NCBI GenBank assembly: GCA_016933215.1
Contig: JAFGBH010000045.1
Coordinates: 1 to 35,527 of the forward strand
DNA from: Deltaproteobacteria bacterium
Lineage (GTDB): Bacteria > Desulfobacterota > Syntrophia > Syntrophales > UBA2210
Length of the DNA stretch: 35,527 nt
Direction: 5' to 3'
A model generated the notes under the pieces. It ran no database searches and was not told where the DNA came from. It saw nothing but the letters and a program-made list of their open reading frames with translations. Positions 16,321 to 23,828 of the stretch are shown here, in pieces. The translations under genes and the position numbers were made by a program. Position 1 is the first letter of the stretch, and each line of letters opens with the position of its first letter.

Positions 16321-17178
16321 TTACCCCCTATCCCCACGTATAAACTGCTCTATACGATTCGATGCATACCGGACATCTTCACCAAAGATCTCTTCCTTTT
16401 TATTGAGTTTGTTATTGACCCGATACTTCACCTTTTCTTCCGCAAAACCAAAGGGAACGGCATCAACTACCGTTGAAAATACATTGTTCAGGTGCCCGAT
16501 TGTTTCACTCTTTCTATCCTCCACCTTTTGAAGGGTTCCATAATTATCCTCCTCCTGCTCGTTGAACCCGAAATCATCGATAATTAATACACGGCGGAGT
16601 TTTCGCAGCTTCAGATCAGACTTGAGGGTTTTCCAGAATTGTATGTCAGACTTGTGGCATCCCAAATCAGCAGAATTTGCGACGACATACAAATTCTCCC
16701 CGACATCCGAAGGAATATTGTTAAGGGGCGATGCTTTTATTCCTAATCCATCACAATGCCTTATAATAGAGCCTGTGGCTTCGGCATAATGATCGGTAGC
16801 AATAACAGTCAATATTTCCCGGTGATTCTGTATTGTTTCGAGAATCCGCCCCCAGCGCGGATCAATACTGGAATGTTCCAGATAGCTGTCGACAAAAGAG
16901 GAGACGGCCTCTGCAAGCCGGGATTCCGAAATGTTACCCGATGTAAGTTCGCGAAGTCTCTCTTTCATTATTTCTTTATAGCCTGCATCGGTTGTACTCC
17001 CCTTCATCCAGGTGGGTATCACAATCGATTCCCAGAATACGTCCGGACCGCTTACTCCCATATCAGTCAGACCGCACTCCTGCAGCGCTTCCATTAAATT
17101 GTCGGAACGCCCGAACAGGACGGCGCCAAGGCTGAGAGTTCCCGAGTAATCAAAAATGATGAGTTTCTCGTACGGCAT
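16321..17178 (-). CDS. HAD-superfamily-like hydrolase, last gene of the thiamin operon
   Basis: Protein of 285 residues with the layout of a HAD phosphatase: motif I IIFDYSGTL (nucleophile D10), motif II VIATDHYAEA with threonine, motif III K in GCHKSDIQFW, and motif IV VLIIDDFGFNE. The second aspartate of the DxD motif, the usual acid/base, is S12 here, which is unusual for a phosphatase. A cap-like insertion lies between motifs I and II (residues about 25-115). It starts 17 bases after the stop of thiE in the same direction. From context it could dephosphorylate thiamin monophosphate to thiamin, feeding ThiN, since no thiL is present in the operon. That function is inference; it could also be an uncharacterised binding protein with the HAD fold. 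Confidence 0.72.
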   Translation of the reverse strand: MPYEKLIIFDYSGTLSLGAVLFGRSDNLMEALQECGLTDMGVSGPDVFWESIVIPTWMKGSTTDAGYKEIMKERLRELTSGNISESRLAEAVSSFVDSYLEHSSIDPRWGRILETIQNHREILTVIATDHYAEATGSIIRHCDGLGIKASPLNNIPSDVGENLYVVANSADLGCHKSDIQFWKTLKSDLKLRKLRRVLIIDDFGFNEQEEDNYGTLQKVEDRKSETIGHLNNVFSTVVDAVPFGFAEEKVKYRVNNKLNKKEEIFGEDVRYASNRIEQFIRGDRG

Positions 17179-17195
17179 AGTGACGTAATCCTTAG

Positions 17196-17819
17196 CTACC
17201 CCTTTGCGGATCGGATTATATCAACCAGTTCGACGGAAGCAATGAAGGGATCGGGAGCGGAACAGATGGCTGAACCCACGGCAATGGAATCTGCGCCCGC
17301 CATAACTGCATCCTTCGCGTTGGAGGCGTTGAGACCGCCAATTGCGACCAGAGGATGCCGCGAATATGCCCTGATTTTAGACAGTCCTTCCAGGCCCCAG
17401 CTGCCCTTTGTGTCTGTTTTTGTCGGAGTTTCAAAAATGGGACTGACGCCGAGATAATCTGCATCAAGCTTTTCCGCTGCCTCCACATCTTCCCATGTTT
17501 CAACCGAAAGTCCGACAATAGACCGGGGTCCCATTAATTTCCTTGCCATGGAGTATGGCATATCACTCTGACCGACATGAACTCCATCGGCTTCGACCGC
17601 AAGAGCTACATCGATCCGGTCATTAATAATCAGCGGTATTTTATATGGGGTTAGTATCTCTTTTATTCTCCGCGCTTCTTCGATGAAATCACGGGTGGCA
17701 ATATTCTTTTCGCGCAGTTGGACACAGGCAGCACCGGCCTTTGCCGCCTGAAGAACCACCTCTTCCAGGGAAAGCCTTCCGCACAAATCGCGGTCTGTCA
17801 CAAGGTATAATCCATGCAT
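17196..17819 (-). CDS. thiE: Thiamin-phosphate synthase
   Basis: TIM-barrel enzyme of 207 residues that joins HMP-pyrophosphate and hydroxyethylthiazole phosphate to give thiamin monophosphate. Signature segments are YLVTDRDLC at the N-terminus, QLREKN, INDRIDVALAVEADGVHVGQ (pyrophosphate and Mg binding), DYLGVSPIFETPTKTDT and AIGGLNASN followed by GADSIAVGSAI. Length is normal. Start ATG 17819; no strong ribosome-binding site is visible and the 125 bases before it are occupied by a palindromic repeat element that separates it from thiM. It is probably still in the TPP-riboswitch-controlled transcript. Confidence 0.95.
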   Translation of the reverse strand: MHGLYLVTDRDLCGRLSLEEVVLQAAKAGAACVQLREKNIATRDFIEEARRIKEILTPYKIPLIINDRIDVALAVEADGVHVGQSDMPYSMARKLMGPRSIVGLSVETWEDVEAAEKLDADYLGVSPIFETPTKTDTKGSWGLEGLSKIRAYSRHPLVAIGGLNASNAKDAVMAGADSIAVGSAICSAPDPFIASVELVDIIRSAKG

Positions 17820-17834
17820 TTATTCGTCCTTTAC

Positions 17835-17950
17835 ATTGAAGCTCCCCGCAACTTGTTGCGGGGAATCTCCGATTGTTAAGGAAAATGTTTGTTTTTTATT
17901 CGCTCGCTAACCCCGCCGCAAGCAGCGGGGAATGCGCTCGCTGTTCAATT
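17835..17950. repeat. Palindromic intergenic repeat element, copy 1 (short form)
   Basis: About 115 bases bounded by ATTGAA and TTCAAT. The first half is a hairpin CCCCGCAA-cttg-TTGCGGGG (from 17844) followed by TCTCCGATTGTTAAG; the second half begins TTTTTTATTCGCTCGCTAACCCC and carries CCCCGC/GCGGGG arms and a second CGCTCGCT. Copy 2 at 26591 shares both halves but has about 33 extra bases in the first loop. The right end reaches into the thiM stop codon (17945-17947). Confidence 0.75.
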
Positions 17951-18736
17951 CAAACGGTCCATATTTTCCCTTGATAACTGATACAGCGTATCAAGAAAAT
18001 TCATCTGCATACTTCCCGTACCGTGGGAAATCTCCGCTGCTATCTCTCCCGTAATACCCATGACCGCCATCGCATGGGACGCGGCAACCTGATAGTGATC
18101 ATTGACCGCGGCAAAGGCGCCGCATAAGGCTGTAGCCGTACAGCCGAGACCGGTAACTCTGGCCATTAGGGAATGACCATTTTTTACCTTTATACTATCA
18201 TCACCACCAATAATATAGTCTATCTCCCCGCTTATACAAATAACGCTTCCGGTCGTGCTAAACAACTGCTGTGCGTTATCAACTGCCGCTTCGGACAAAT
18301 CTACGCTCTCCACACCTTTTGTCTTTGCATCTCCACGACTTATCGCCATAATTTCTGAGGCATTGCCTCGAATAATCGTCGGCGGAACGGCTTTAATGAG
18401 GTCACGGACGGTTCGAGTGCGATATCCCGTCGCTCCTGCACCGACAGGATCAAGAATGATCGGAATGTTCCGCTCTTTCGCCTTTTGGGCCGCTCGAAAC
18501 ATTGATTCTATCCAGGGATCACTCAATGTCCCGATATTTATTACCAGTGCATCGGCAATATTCACTATGTCATCCATTTCCTGCCAGGCATGCGCCATGA
18601 TCGGGGATGCCCCAAGGGCCAATAAGGCATTCGCCGTTGTGTTCATCACAACATAATTCGTAATGCTGTGAACAAGCGGCGATGTTTCTCTGATCCTTGT
18701 AACGTCTTTCCAGATACTGTATGGCGTAATTGTCAT
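17945..18736 (-). CDS. thiM: Hydroxyethylthiazole kinase
   Basis: Ribokinase-like enzyme of 263 residues that phosphorylates 4-methyl-5-(2-hydroxyethyl)thiazole, a salvage step. Family segments: PLVHSITNYVVMNTTANALLALGASPIMAH at residues 20-49 in overlapping pieces, ILDPVGAGATGYRT, and the ATP/anion-hole motif VTGLGCTATALCGAF. Length matches the family. Its ATG overlaps the thiY stop by four bases (ATGA), which indicates coupling. The TGA stop and the last asparagine codon come from the edge of the palindromic repeat, so the original C-terminus may have been altered slightly; the active site is far away and should be unaffected. Confidence 0.95.
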   Translation of the reverse strand: MTITPYSIWKDVTRIRETSPLVHSITNYVVMNTTANALLALGASPIMAHAWQEMDDIVNIADALVINIGTLSDPWIESMFRAAQKAKERNIPIILDPVGAGATGYRTRTVRDLIKAVPPTIIRGNASEIMAISRGDAKTKGVESVDLSEAAVDNAQQLFSTTGSVICISGEIDYIIGGDDSIKVKNGHSLMARVTGLGCTATALCGAFAAVNDHYQVAASHAMAVMGITGEIAAEISHGTGSMQMNFLDTLYQLSRENMDRLN

Positions 18737-19686
18737 TTCTTCACCTCGAAGAGAATTGTTTTTACATCCACGGGCTTTTCAATAAGGCCATAGGTATGGG
18801 AAAAATCGGCAAACTTCTGCCATCGCTTCGAATCATGACGCTGATTCCCTGCATAGAGGGGAAGCGTTATTTTGAAGGCCTTCGTCTCCATTTCCCGGGG
18901 TGCCTCGGGAACGGCAGTGAAGTACTTTTCGAGCGCACTCTCGGGGTTTTCCCTCGTCATCTTTATGGCGCGGTCCAGAGCGGTGACAAAACCCCTGATC
19001 GCCTCCGGTTTTTCCTTGAGCACCTTTGCCCCGGTGATAAAAACGAGTTCATCGTAATCGGGAATCCCCCACTCAATGAGCTCGAAATACCCGGCCTTAT
19101 AGCCCTTTTCCTCCAGCTCCACGGTCTCATAATTTTTGTAGGGTCCCATGATGGCGTCCACCCTATTCGCCACCAGTGACTGCACAATGGAAAACCCGAC
19201 ATTTATAGGCTCGTATTTCTTAATCCCGTTTTTCTTCGCGAATGCCTCCAGCAGTATATCCATCATACCCGGCACCGTATAGCCCACGGTCTTCCCCTCG
19301 AGATCAGCCGGCTTTTCGATCCCCCTCCCTTCAAGAAAGAGGAGCACACTTAAGGGATGTTCCACCAGCCTTCCCACAACGGTGATTTCAAGTCCTTCAG
19401 AGGCCCCCATGATGACCTGCGGTGCATAGGAGATCGCCAGATCCACGTTATTCGATGCGGCAAGCTTCAGCGCATCGGTGGTCGCCGACGGGCTTAGGAT
19501 TTCAACCTCCAGTCCCTCGCCGGCAAAAAGCCCCTCCTCGACCGCCACATAGAGGGGAAGATGATCGACATTCGGAAACCAGTCGAGCATGACGGTCAGC
19601 TTATCGACAGCCTGAAGGGGAGCGGCGCTGAGAACAAAAATTGAAACACAAATTGCAACAATCCATTTTTTAAAATATGTTTTCAT
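18733..19686 (-). CDS. thiY: ThiY-like pyrimidine-precursor ABC transporter substrate-binding protein
   Basis: Protein of 317 residues of the NMT1/THI5-like periplasmic binding family. A Sec signal peptide is clear: basic MKTYFKKW, hydrophobic IVAICVSIFVL and cleavage probably after A26 (PLQA). The mature part opens with LTVMLDWFPNVDHLPLYVA, the ThiY signature for binding N-formyl-4-amino-5-aminomethyl-2-methylpyrimidine or HMP, then ATTDALKLAASNNVDLAISY and GKTVGYTVPGMMD. It lies between the permease gene (17 bases upstream) and thiM (overlap), in a TPP-riboswitch operon, which supports a thiamin pyrimidine precursor rather than taurine or nitrate. Which pyrimidine is bound cannot be told from the sequence. 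Confidence 0.9.
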   Translation of the reverse strand: MKTYFKKWIVAICVSIFVLSAAPLQAVDKLTVMLDWFPNVDHLPLYVAVEEGLFAGEGLEVEILSPSATTDALKLAASNNVDLAISYAPQVIMGASEGLEITVVGRLVEHPLSVLLFLEGRGIEKPADLEGKTVGYTVPGMMDILLEAFAKKNGIKKYEPINVGFSIVQSLVANRVDAIMGPYKNYETVELEEKGYKAGYFELIEWGIPDYDELVFITGAKVLKEKPEAIRGFVTALDRAIKMTRENPESALEKYFTAVPEAPREMETKAFKITLPLYAGNQRHDSKRWQKFADFSHTYGLIEKPVDVKTILFEVKK

Positions 19687-19703
19687 TGTAACAAAACTCC
19701 TTC

Positions 19704-20444
19704 TTATCTATTCCAGTCAATGAATTTCCTTTCCATAAAACCGACAAACACCCACATCGTAAGGCCCATGACCGAGAGCCACAGGATGGCGGCAAATACC
19801 ATGTCCACGTTCAGTCTGGCATTCGCCTGAATCATAAGGTACCCGAGTCCTCGCTGGGCGCCGACCCACTCGCCGATAACGGCACCAATCGTTGCCACGG
19901 TGACCCCCACTTTCAGACCCGAAAAGAAAAAGGGAAGCGCCCAGGGCCAGTAAAGAAGGCGCATCGTGTCCCAGAATCCGGCACCCATCAGGCGAAAGAG
20001 CATCACATATTCGGTACCGCAGTTTTTGTATCCTTCGAGGAGACTGACGGTTATGGGGAAAAAAATAATGACAGCCGCCATCAGGACCTTGCTTGCAATG
20101 CCATACCCGAGCCAGATGACCAGAAGCGGAGCCAATGCAAATACCGGTATTGCCTGCGACACCACCAGAAAGGGTGAAAAAGCCTGTTCGATTGAGGGAT
20201 GAGAAAACATGACCGTCGCGAGCGGGAGGGCAATAATAAGGGCCAGGAATATCCCGAGAACAATCTCGAGGGCCGTCACCGCGGCATGGGGAAGCAGTAT
20301 GTCAAACTGAAAGATGGCCACCCCAAGTATCTGCGTTGGTGCCGGCAGTATAAAATCCGGTACGGCGAGGCCCCTGCACGCGAGCTCCCAGATCGATAGA
20401 ATCGCCAGTATAATTGTGAGAGATATAATATTGGATCGCGTCAT
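19704..20444 (-). CDS. thiX: ThiX-like ABC transporter permease
   Basis: Inner-membrane permease of 246 residues, BPD-type (SsuC/TauC/ThiX family), with about six hydrophobic segments (for example IISLTIILAILSIWELAC, ALEIVLGIFLALIIALPLA and VFALAPLLVIWLGYG). The cytoplasmic coupling (EAA) loop is at GAGFWDTMRLLYWPWALPF. The frame could start at 20477, inside the ATPase gene, but ATG 20444 follows GGGGGAGTTATAAC and one base separates it from the ATPase stop. With ThiY and ThiZ it forms the importer for a thiamin pyrimidine precursor. Confidence 0.9.
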   Translation of the reverse strand: MTRSNIISLTIILAILSIWELACRGLAVPDFILPAPTQILGVAIFQFDILLPHAAVTALEIVLGIFLALIIALPLATVMFSHPSIEQAFSPFLVVSQAIPVFALAPLLVIWLGYGIASKVLMAAVIIFFPITVSLLEGYKNCGTEYVMLFRLMGAGFWDTMRLLYWPWALPFFFSGLKVGVTVATIGAVIGEWVGAQRGLGYLMIQANARLNVDMVFAAILWLSVMGLTMWVFVGFMERKFIDWNR

Positions 20445-20445
20445 G

Positions 20446-21216
20446 TTATAACTCCCCCTGGAGCTCATCAAGGACATGCTCTTTTATTTCGAGAAGGCCC
20501 TGTTCACTTCCCTTTCTCGGCTTCGATGAATCGAGTGCAATACGCTCACGAACATCCATCGGAAAGGGTGTGAGAACCAGGACTTCATCGGCCAGCAAAA
20601 GGGCCTCTTCCACGTCGTGGGTGATCATCAGGATCGTCTTTTCAAACTCGCTCTGAAGGAGGAGAAGATGAGACTGCAGGCTCTTTCTCGTTATGGCATC
20701 AAGCGCCGAAAGGGGTTCATCGAGGAGAACCAGTTCGTGTTCAAACATGAGGGTACGAACGAGAGCACACCGTTGTCGCATTCCCCCCGACACCTTCCGG
20801 GGAGGATAATGCTCGAATCCCTGAAGGCCAAGACGATGAAAGAGATACAGTGCCTTTTCCCGGGATCCCTCGTTTCTTCTCGAAATTCGTGTCGGAAGGA
20901 GGGCATTATCCAGAAGCGAGAGCCATGGTAAAAGGAGATCCTTCTGCTGCATATAGGCGGCCTTCTTCCCAAGATGACATACCGTTTCCCCAAGCCAGGA
21001 AATTTCACCATTATCTTTGGCGACAACCCCGGTGAGAACATCAAATAATGTGCTCTTGCCGCAGCCTGAAGGCCCTACGAGGGCGGTAAATCCGCCCCTC
21101 GGCACGGTAAGGCTGAAACCATCGAAGACCGTAAGATCGCCGAATCTCTTTCTCAAGTCTGATACTTCAAGCACCAAATACTCCTCGGGTTCACGAAAAG
21201 TGAGCCCGTCCCGCAT
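20446..21216 (-). CDS. thiZ: ThiZ-like ABC transporter ATP-binding protein
   Basis: ATPase of 256 residues. Walker A GPSGCGKST (48-56), Q-loop YMQQKDLLLPW, signature VSGGMRQR, Walker B ELVLLDEPLSALD and the switch histidine MITHDVEEA are all in place. It belongs to the nitrate/taurine/thiamin-precursor importer class and pairs with the permease and binding protein encoded directly downstream. Start ATG 21216 is preceded by TTGAGGA; its stop is one base before the permease start. The thiD stop lies 11 bases upstream. The N-terminal ten residues before EYLVLEVSD are outside the conserved domain. Confidence 0.92.
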   Translation of the reverse strand: MRDGLTFREPEEYLVLEVSDLRKRFGDLTVFDGFSLTVPRGGFTALVGPSGCGKSTLFDVLTGVVAKDNGEISWLGETVCHLGKKAAYMQQKDLLLPWLSLLDNALLPTRISRRNEGSREKALYLFHRLGLQGFEHYPPRKVSGGMRQRCALVRTLMFEHELVLLDEPLSALDAITRKSLQSHLLLLQSEFEKTILMITHDVEEALLLADEVLVLTPFPMDVRERIALDSSKPRKGSEQGLLEIKEHVLDELQGEL

Positions 21217-21227
21217 TCCTCAATGTA

Positions 21228-22031
21228 TTATTTCTCACTCTTACGCAAAAGGTAGGCGAAATGATTCGTCGGGCCATGTCCTCCCCCTATGCGAAATGAA
21301 AACCTGATGGCCGTGGTGATATAGTCCTTCGCCCGTTTCACCGCATCATAGACGGTCATCTCCTGGGCAAGTCCTGTCGCAATCGCCGCCGAGATGGTGC
21401 ATCCCGTCCCGTGGGTATCTTTCGTCTCAATCCTCTCGGAGACGAATTCGTAAAAATCCTTCCCATCAAAGAGTATATCGAGGGCGTCACCACCCATATG
21501 CCCGCCCTTTACAAAGACGTTTTTAGCGCCCTTGTCGTGAATGATCACAGCCGCTTTCTTCATATCACCGACGCTCTCTATCGTGATTCCCGCAAGTTCT
21601 TCGGCCTCTGGTGTGTTCGGCGTGATCACAAAGGCGCAGGGGAGTAGCTCTTTAATGAGGGTCTCTTTCGCCTCGTTCCTGATAAGCTGTGCGCCCCCTT
21701 TCGCCACCATCACGGGATCGACGACAAGTTTTTCAACACCGTAGTTCTGAATCTTTTTTACTACCGCTTTGATTACCTCGGAGTTTGCCAGCATCCCCGT
21801 CTTGGCCGCATCGATTCCGATATCCTCCGCCACGGAATCGAACTGCTTTTCCACGAAGTCGATGGGGATCTCGTGTATACCCTGGACTCCCAGGGTGTTC
21901 TGAGCCGTGAGCGCCGTTATTACGCTCATTCCGAATCCGCCCAGGACGGTAATTGTCTTCAAATCAGCCTGTATCCCCGCCCCGCCGCCGGAATCGGATC
22001 CGGCTATGGTTAAAACTCTCTTCACCTCCAT
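21228..22031 (-). CDS. thiD: Hydroxymethylpyrimidine/phosphomethylpyrimidine kinase
   Basis: Ribokinase-family enzyme of 267 residues that phosphorylates HMP twice to HMP-pyrophosphate. It starts RVLTIAGSDSGGGAGIQADLK in pieces typical of ThiD, with TALTAQNTLGVQ, DPVMVAKGGAQL, TPNTPEAEEL and the anion-hole segment DTHGTGCTISAAI. Length is normal and there is no ThiE fusion. ATG 22031 follows the thiN stop by three bases, so the genes are tightly coupled. It supplies the pyrimidine half for ThiE from imported HMP or related compounds. Confidence 0.95.
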   Translation of the reverse strand: MEVKRVLTIAGSDSGGGAGIQADLKTITVLGGFGMSVITALTAQNTLGVQGIHEIPIDFVEKQFDSVAEDIGIDAAKTGMLANSEVIKAVVKKIQNYGVEKLVVDPVMVAKGGAQLIRNEAKETLIKELLPCAFVITPNTPEAEELAGITIESVGDMKKAAVIIHDKGAKNVFVKGGHMGGDALDILFDGKDFYEFVSERIETKDTHGTGCTISAAIATGLAQEMTVYDAVKRAKDYITTAIRFSFRIGGGHGPTNHFAYLLRKSEK

Positions 22032-22034
22032 TTC

Positions 22035-22691
22035 TTAACTTACCTCCCTGTAGAACCTCACAACGAGAAGATATCCCGTCTCAACTGATATTGTTCCCCG
22101 CTTTTCGGCCAATCTGTTACTGATTCCATAGGGAGTCCCGATCTCCATCTCCCCGTCGGTGAGGGGATAGTCAAAACCCTCGAGGTTTATACCCGAAACT
22201 GACGAAGAGAGGGGGAAGAGGGAAACCGTGTCCCCCACATTTCCATGAATCGTTGCGGTATCGGCCACGACAAAAAGCTCACTCGTCTCATCAACAATTT
22301 TCGTTTTCACATCCTTTTCCGCCGCCATGACGAGAAGAAATATATTCGCCAGTGCGTGATCTATTCTTCCTCCCAGGGCACCCAGTATAATTATCTCATC
22401 GGGTTTCATCTTGAAGGCATATTCCAGCGCAAGCCAGGTATCGGTCTCATCTTTTCTCTTGGGAAATCTGACCACTTCGCTGCCCCTTTCCTTAAAATAC
22501 CTGAGAATATCCTTTTCCGCCGAGTCCATATCCCCTATGATAACAGCGGGAATAATGTCATGGGCAAGAAGCTGCCTGGAAGCACCGTCGGCACAGATGA
22601 TTACGGGATCATGTGCCTCGTTGAGCCTCTCCTTGAGAAATTTATGGTCTTCGATGATACCGCCGGAAACAATAAAAACTTTCTTTTTCAT
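22035..22691 (-). CDS. thiN: Thiamin pyrophosphokinase
   Basis: Enzyme of 218 residues that transfers pyrophosphate from ATP to thiamin to give TPP. Visible: ICADGASRQLL, IPAVIIGDMDSAEKD, FPKRKDETDTWLALEYA and LGALGGRIDHALANI, which carry the ATP/Mg aspartates and the RxDH motif; the C-terminal half has the beta-rich thiamin-binding segment (GDTVSLFPLS). The open frame runs to 22895, but that extension crosses the terminator and leader repeats; ATG 22691 preceded by GGGGAAATCAG is the start. First gene of the operon. A kinase acting on free thiamin implies either salvage or a TMP phosphatase step. Confidence 0.93.
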   Translation of the reverse strand: MKKKVFIVSGGIIEDHKFLKERLNEAHDPVIICADGASRQLLAHDIIPAVIIGDMDSAEKDILRYFKERGSEVVRFPKRKDETDTWLALEYAFKMKPDEIIILGALGGRIDHALANIFLLVMAAEKDVKTKIVDETSELFVVADTATIHGNVGDTVSLFPLSSSVSGINLEGFDYPLTDGEMEIGTPYGISNRLAEKRGTISVETGYLLVVRFYREVS

Positions 22692-22857
22692 CTGATTTCC
22701 CCATTTCCCCGATCCAGATAAAACGGAAATCGTTCTTCGCAAAACGTAAATCGTTATTCGTAAAAAGGATTTCGATATCCGGTTTTCAGTTTCCGTTATT
22801 CGCTTTCCGGTTTCCGATTTACGTTCTTCGAATTTCGAATTCCGAATTCCGAGACTG
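22692..22857 (-). repeat. Degenerate AACGG/ATCGG leader repeat upstream of thiN
   Basis: The 165 bases between the riboswitch terminator and thiN consist of imperfect short units such as GGAAACCGG, GAATAACGG and GAAGAACG (minus strand). A 10-base inverted repeat ACGTAAATCG (22744-22753)/CGATTTACGT (22815-22824) could form a hairpin. It looks like low-complexity intergenic DNA rather than coding sequence. The function is unknown. Confidence 0.5.
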
Positions 22858-22859
22858 AC

Positions 22860-22890
22860 AAAAAAAGGCCTACCCGCTTCCGGATAGGCC
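22860..22890 (-). terminator. Intrinsic terminator of the TPP riboswitch
   Basis: On the minus strand: GGCCTATCC-ggaagc-GGGTAGGCC followed by seven Ts (22866-22860), a 9-bp stem with one G-T pair. It starts about 20 bases after the TPP aptamer, which indicates transcriptional control of the thi operon: TPP binding favours termination. Confidence 0.85.
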
Positions 22891-22907
22891 CTCAAAGAAT
22901 ATCTCTT

Positions 22908-22982
22908 ATAATCCCTACGCTGGCATTACCCAGATCAGGTTCAAAGGGTATTATCTCAGCCCTGAAGGCACCCCGGAATCTC
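22908..22982 (-). ncRNA. TPP riboswitch (THI element)
   Basis: The minus strand carries the conserved THI-box pieces in order: GGGGTGCC at the 5' side, GGGCTGAGATAATACCC (CTGAGA core at 22959-22954), TTTGAACCTGATCTGG and GTAATGCCAGCGTAGGGA. P1 can be closed by GATTCC (22980-22975) with GGGATT (22915-22910). It precedes the terminator and thiN-thiD-thiZXY-thiM-thiE. Confidence 0.95.
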
Positions 22983-22996
22983 TATTTCAATTGTGG

Positions 22997-23024
22997 TCTA
23001 TAATGCTACTTCAACTTCGCCCAA
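22997..23024 (-). promoter_or_regulatory. Possible promoter of the thi operon
   Basis: On the minus strand TTGGGC (23024-23019), a 16-base spacer and TATAGA (23002-22997) lie just upstream of the riboswitch, between it and the tatD stop at 23039. The -35 box is weak. The riboswitch position requires a start near 22985-22992, which fits. Confidence 0.45.
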
Positions 23025-23038
23025 CAATCAAGCATAAT

Positions 23039-23803
23039 CTATGGGATTCCAAAAACATCCATGGCATTTTTGGAAGTAATTCTGCAAACCTCCTCAAAGG
23101 GAACCCCTTTTATATCGGCAACCTTTCGTGCCGTGAGAACCACGTTTGCCGGTTCGTTTCGCTTTCCCCTCTTGGGATCAGGCGTGAGAAAGGGACAATC
23201 GGTCTCGACCAGCAGTTTATTAAGCGGTACCTTTCTCACCACATCTCTCAGTACGGAGGAGTTTTTGTATGTCACCGTACCGGGGACGGAAATATAGTAT
23301 CCCCAGTCGAGGCACTGTTTTGCCATTGCATAGTCGCCGGAAAAACAGTGAATGATCCCCCTCTGATTCCCGTTCCAGGGCTCGAGGATCTCCATGATCT
23401 CCTTATGGGCCTCTCTGTCATGGATGATAACGGGAAGGTCAAGTTCGTGGGCGAGCTCGAGCTGCTCTTTGAATCGGCGTATCTGAATGTCCCGGGGCGA
23501 GAGATTTCTGAAAAAATCGAGTCCGATCTCGCCGTAGGCCACCACCTTTTCGTGCTTCGCCAGTTCTCTTAAGACATCATAGGTCTCATCATCAATCGCC
23601 TTGGCAAAGTGGGGATGTATACCCACCGAGGCAAAAACCATCTCATAGCTCTCAGCCACCGAGACCGCCCGCCTGCAGTCATCCAGCTCAATTCCGACGG
23701 TCACGATATAGTCGATCCCGTTTTTCCTGGCACGATCGATAACATCATCCCTGTCTTTGTTGAAATCTTTCAGTTCGATATGTGCATGCGAATCTACAAG
23801 CAT
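23039..23803 (-). CDS. tatD: TatD-family metal-dependent hydrolase
   Basis: TIM-barrel metallohydrolase of 254 residues. Metal ligands are visible in the standard order: H6 and H8 in DSHAHIE, E92 in GEIGLDF, H128 in IIHDREA, H152 in IHCFSG and D202 in VETDCPFL. TatD proteins are magnesium-dependent DNases/3'-5' exonucleases of the cytosol. The length is normal. It starts 25 bases after the stop of the DppC-like permease gene and may share its transcript; it ends just before the thi promoter. Paralogues (YcfH, YjjV) have the same motifs, so the symbol is by family only. Confidence 0.93.
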   Translation of the reverse strand: MLVDSHAHIELKDFNKDRDDVIDRARKNGIDYIVTVGIELDDCRRAVSVAESYEMVFASVGIHPHFAKAIDDETYDVLRELAKHEKVVAYGEIGLDFFRNLSPRDIQIRRFKEQLELAHELDLPVIIHDREAHKEIMEILEPWNGNQRGIIHCFSGDYAMAKQCLDWGYYISVPGTVTYKNSSVLRDVVRKVPLNKLLVETDCPFLTPDPKRGKRNEPANVVLTARKVADIKGVPFEEVCRITSKNAMDVFGIP

Positions 23804-23828
23804 TTACTACTCCCTTTACACACCCCTT

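Noticed and set aside
19704-21216. Taurine or nitrate importer
   Set aside because: The families overlap in sequence, but location inside a TPP-riboswitch operon with thiD, thiE, thiM and thiN and the ThiY-type opening of the binding protein favour a thiamin precursor.
22692-22895. In-frame N-terminal extension of ThiN to 22895
   Set aside because: It would run through the riboswitch terminator stem and the low-complexity leader; the start at 22691 has a ribosome-binding site and the normal family N-terminus.
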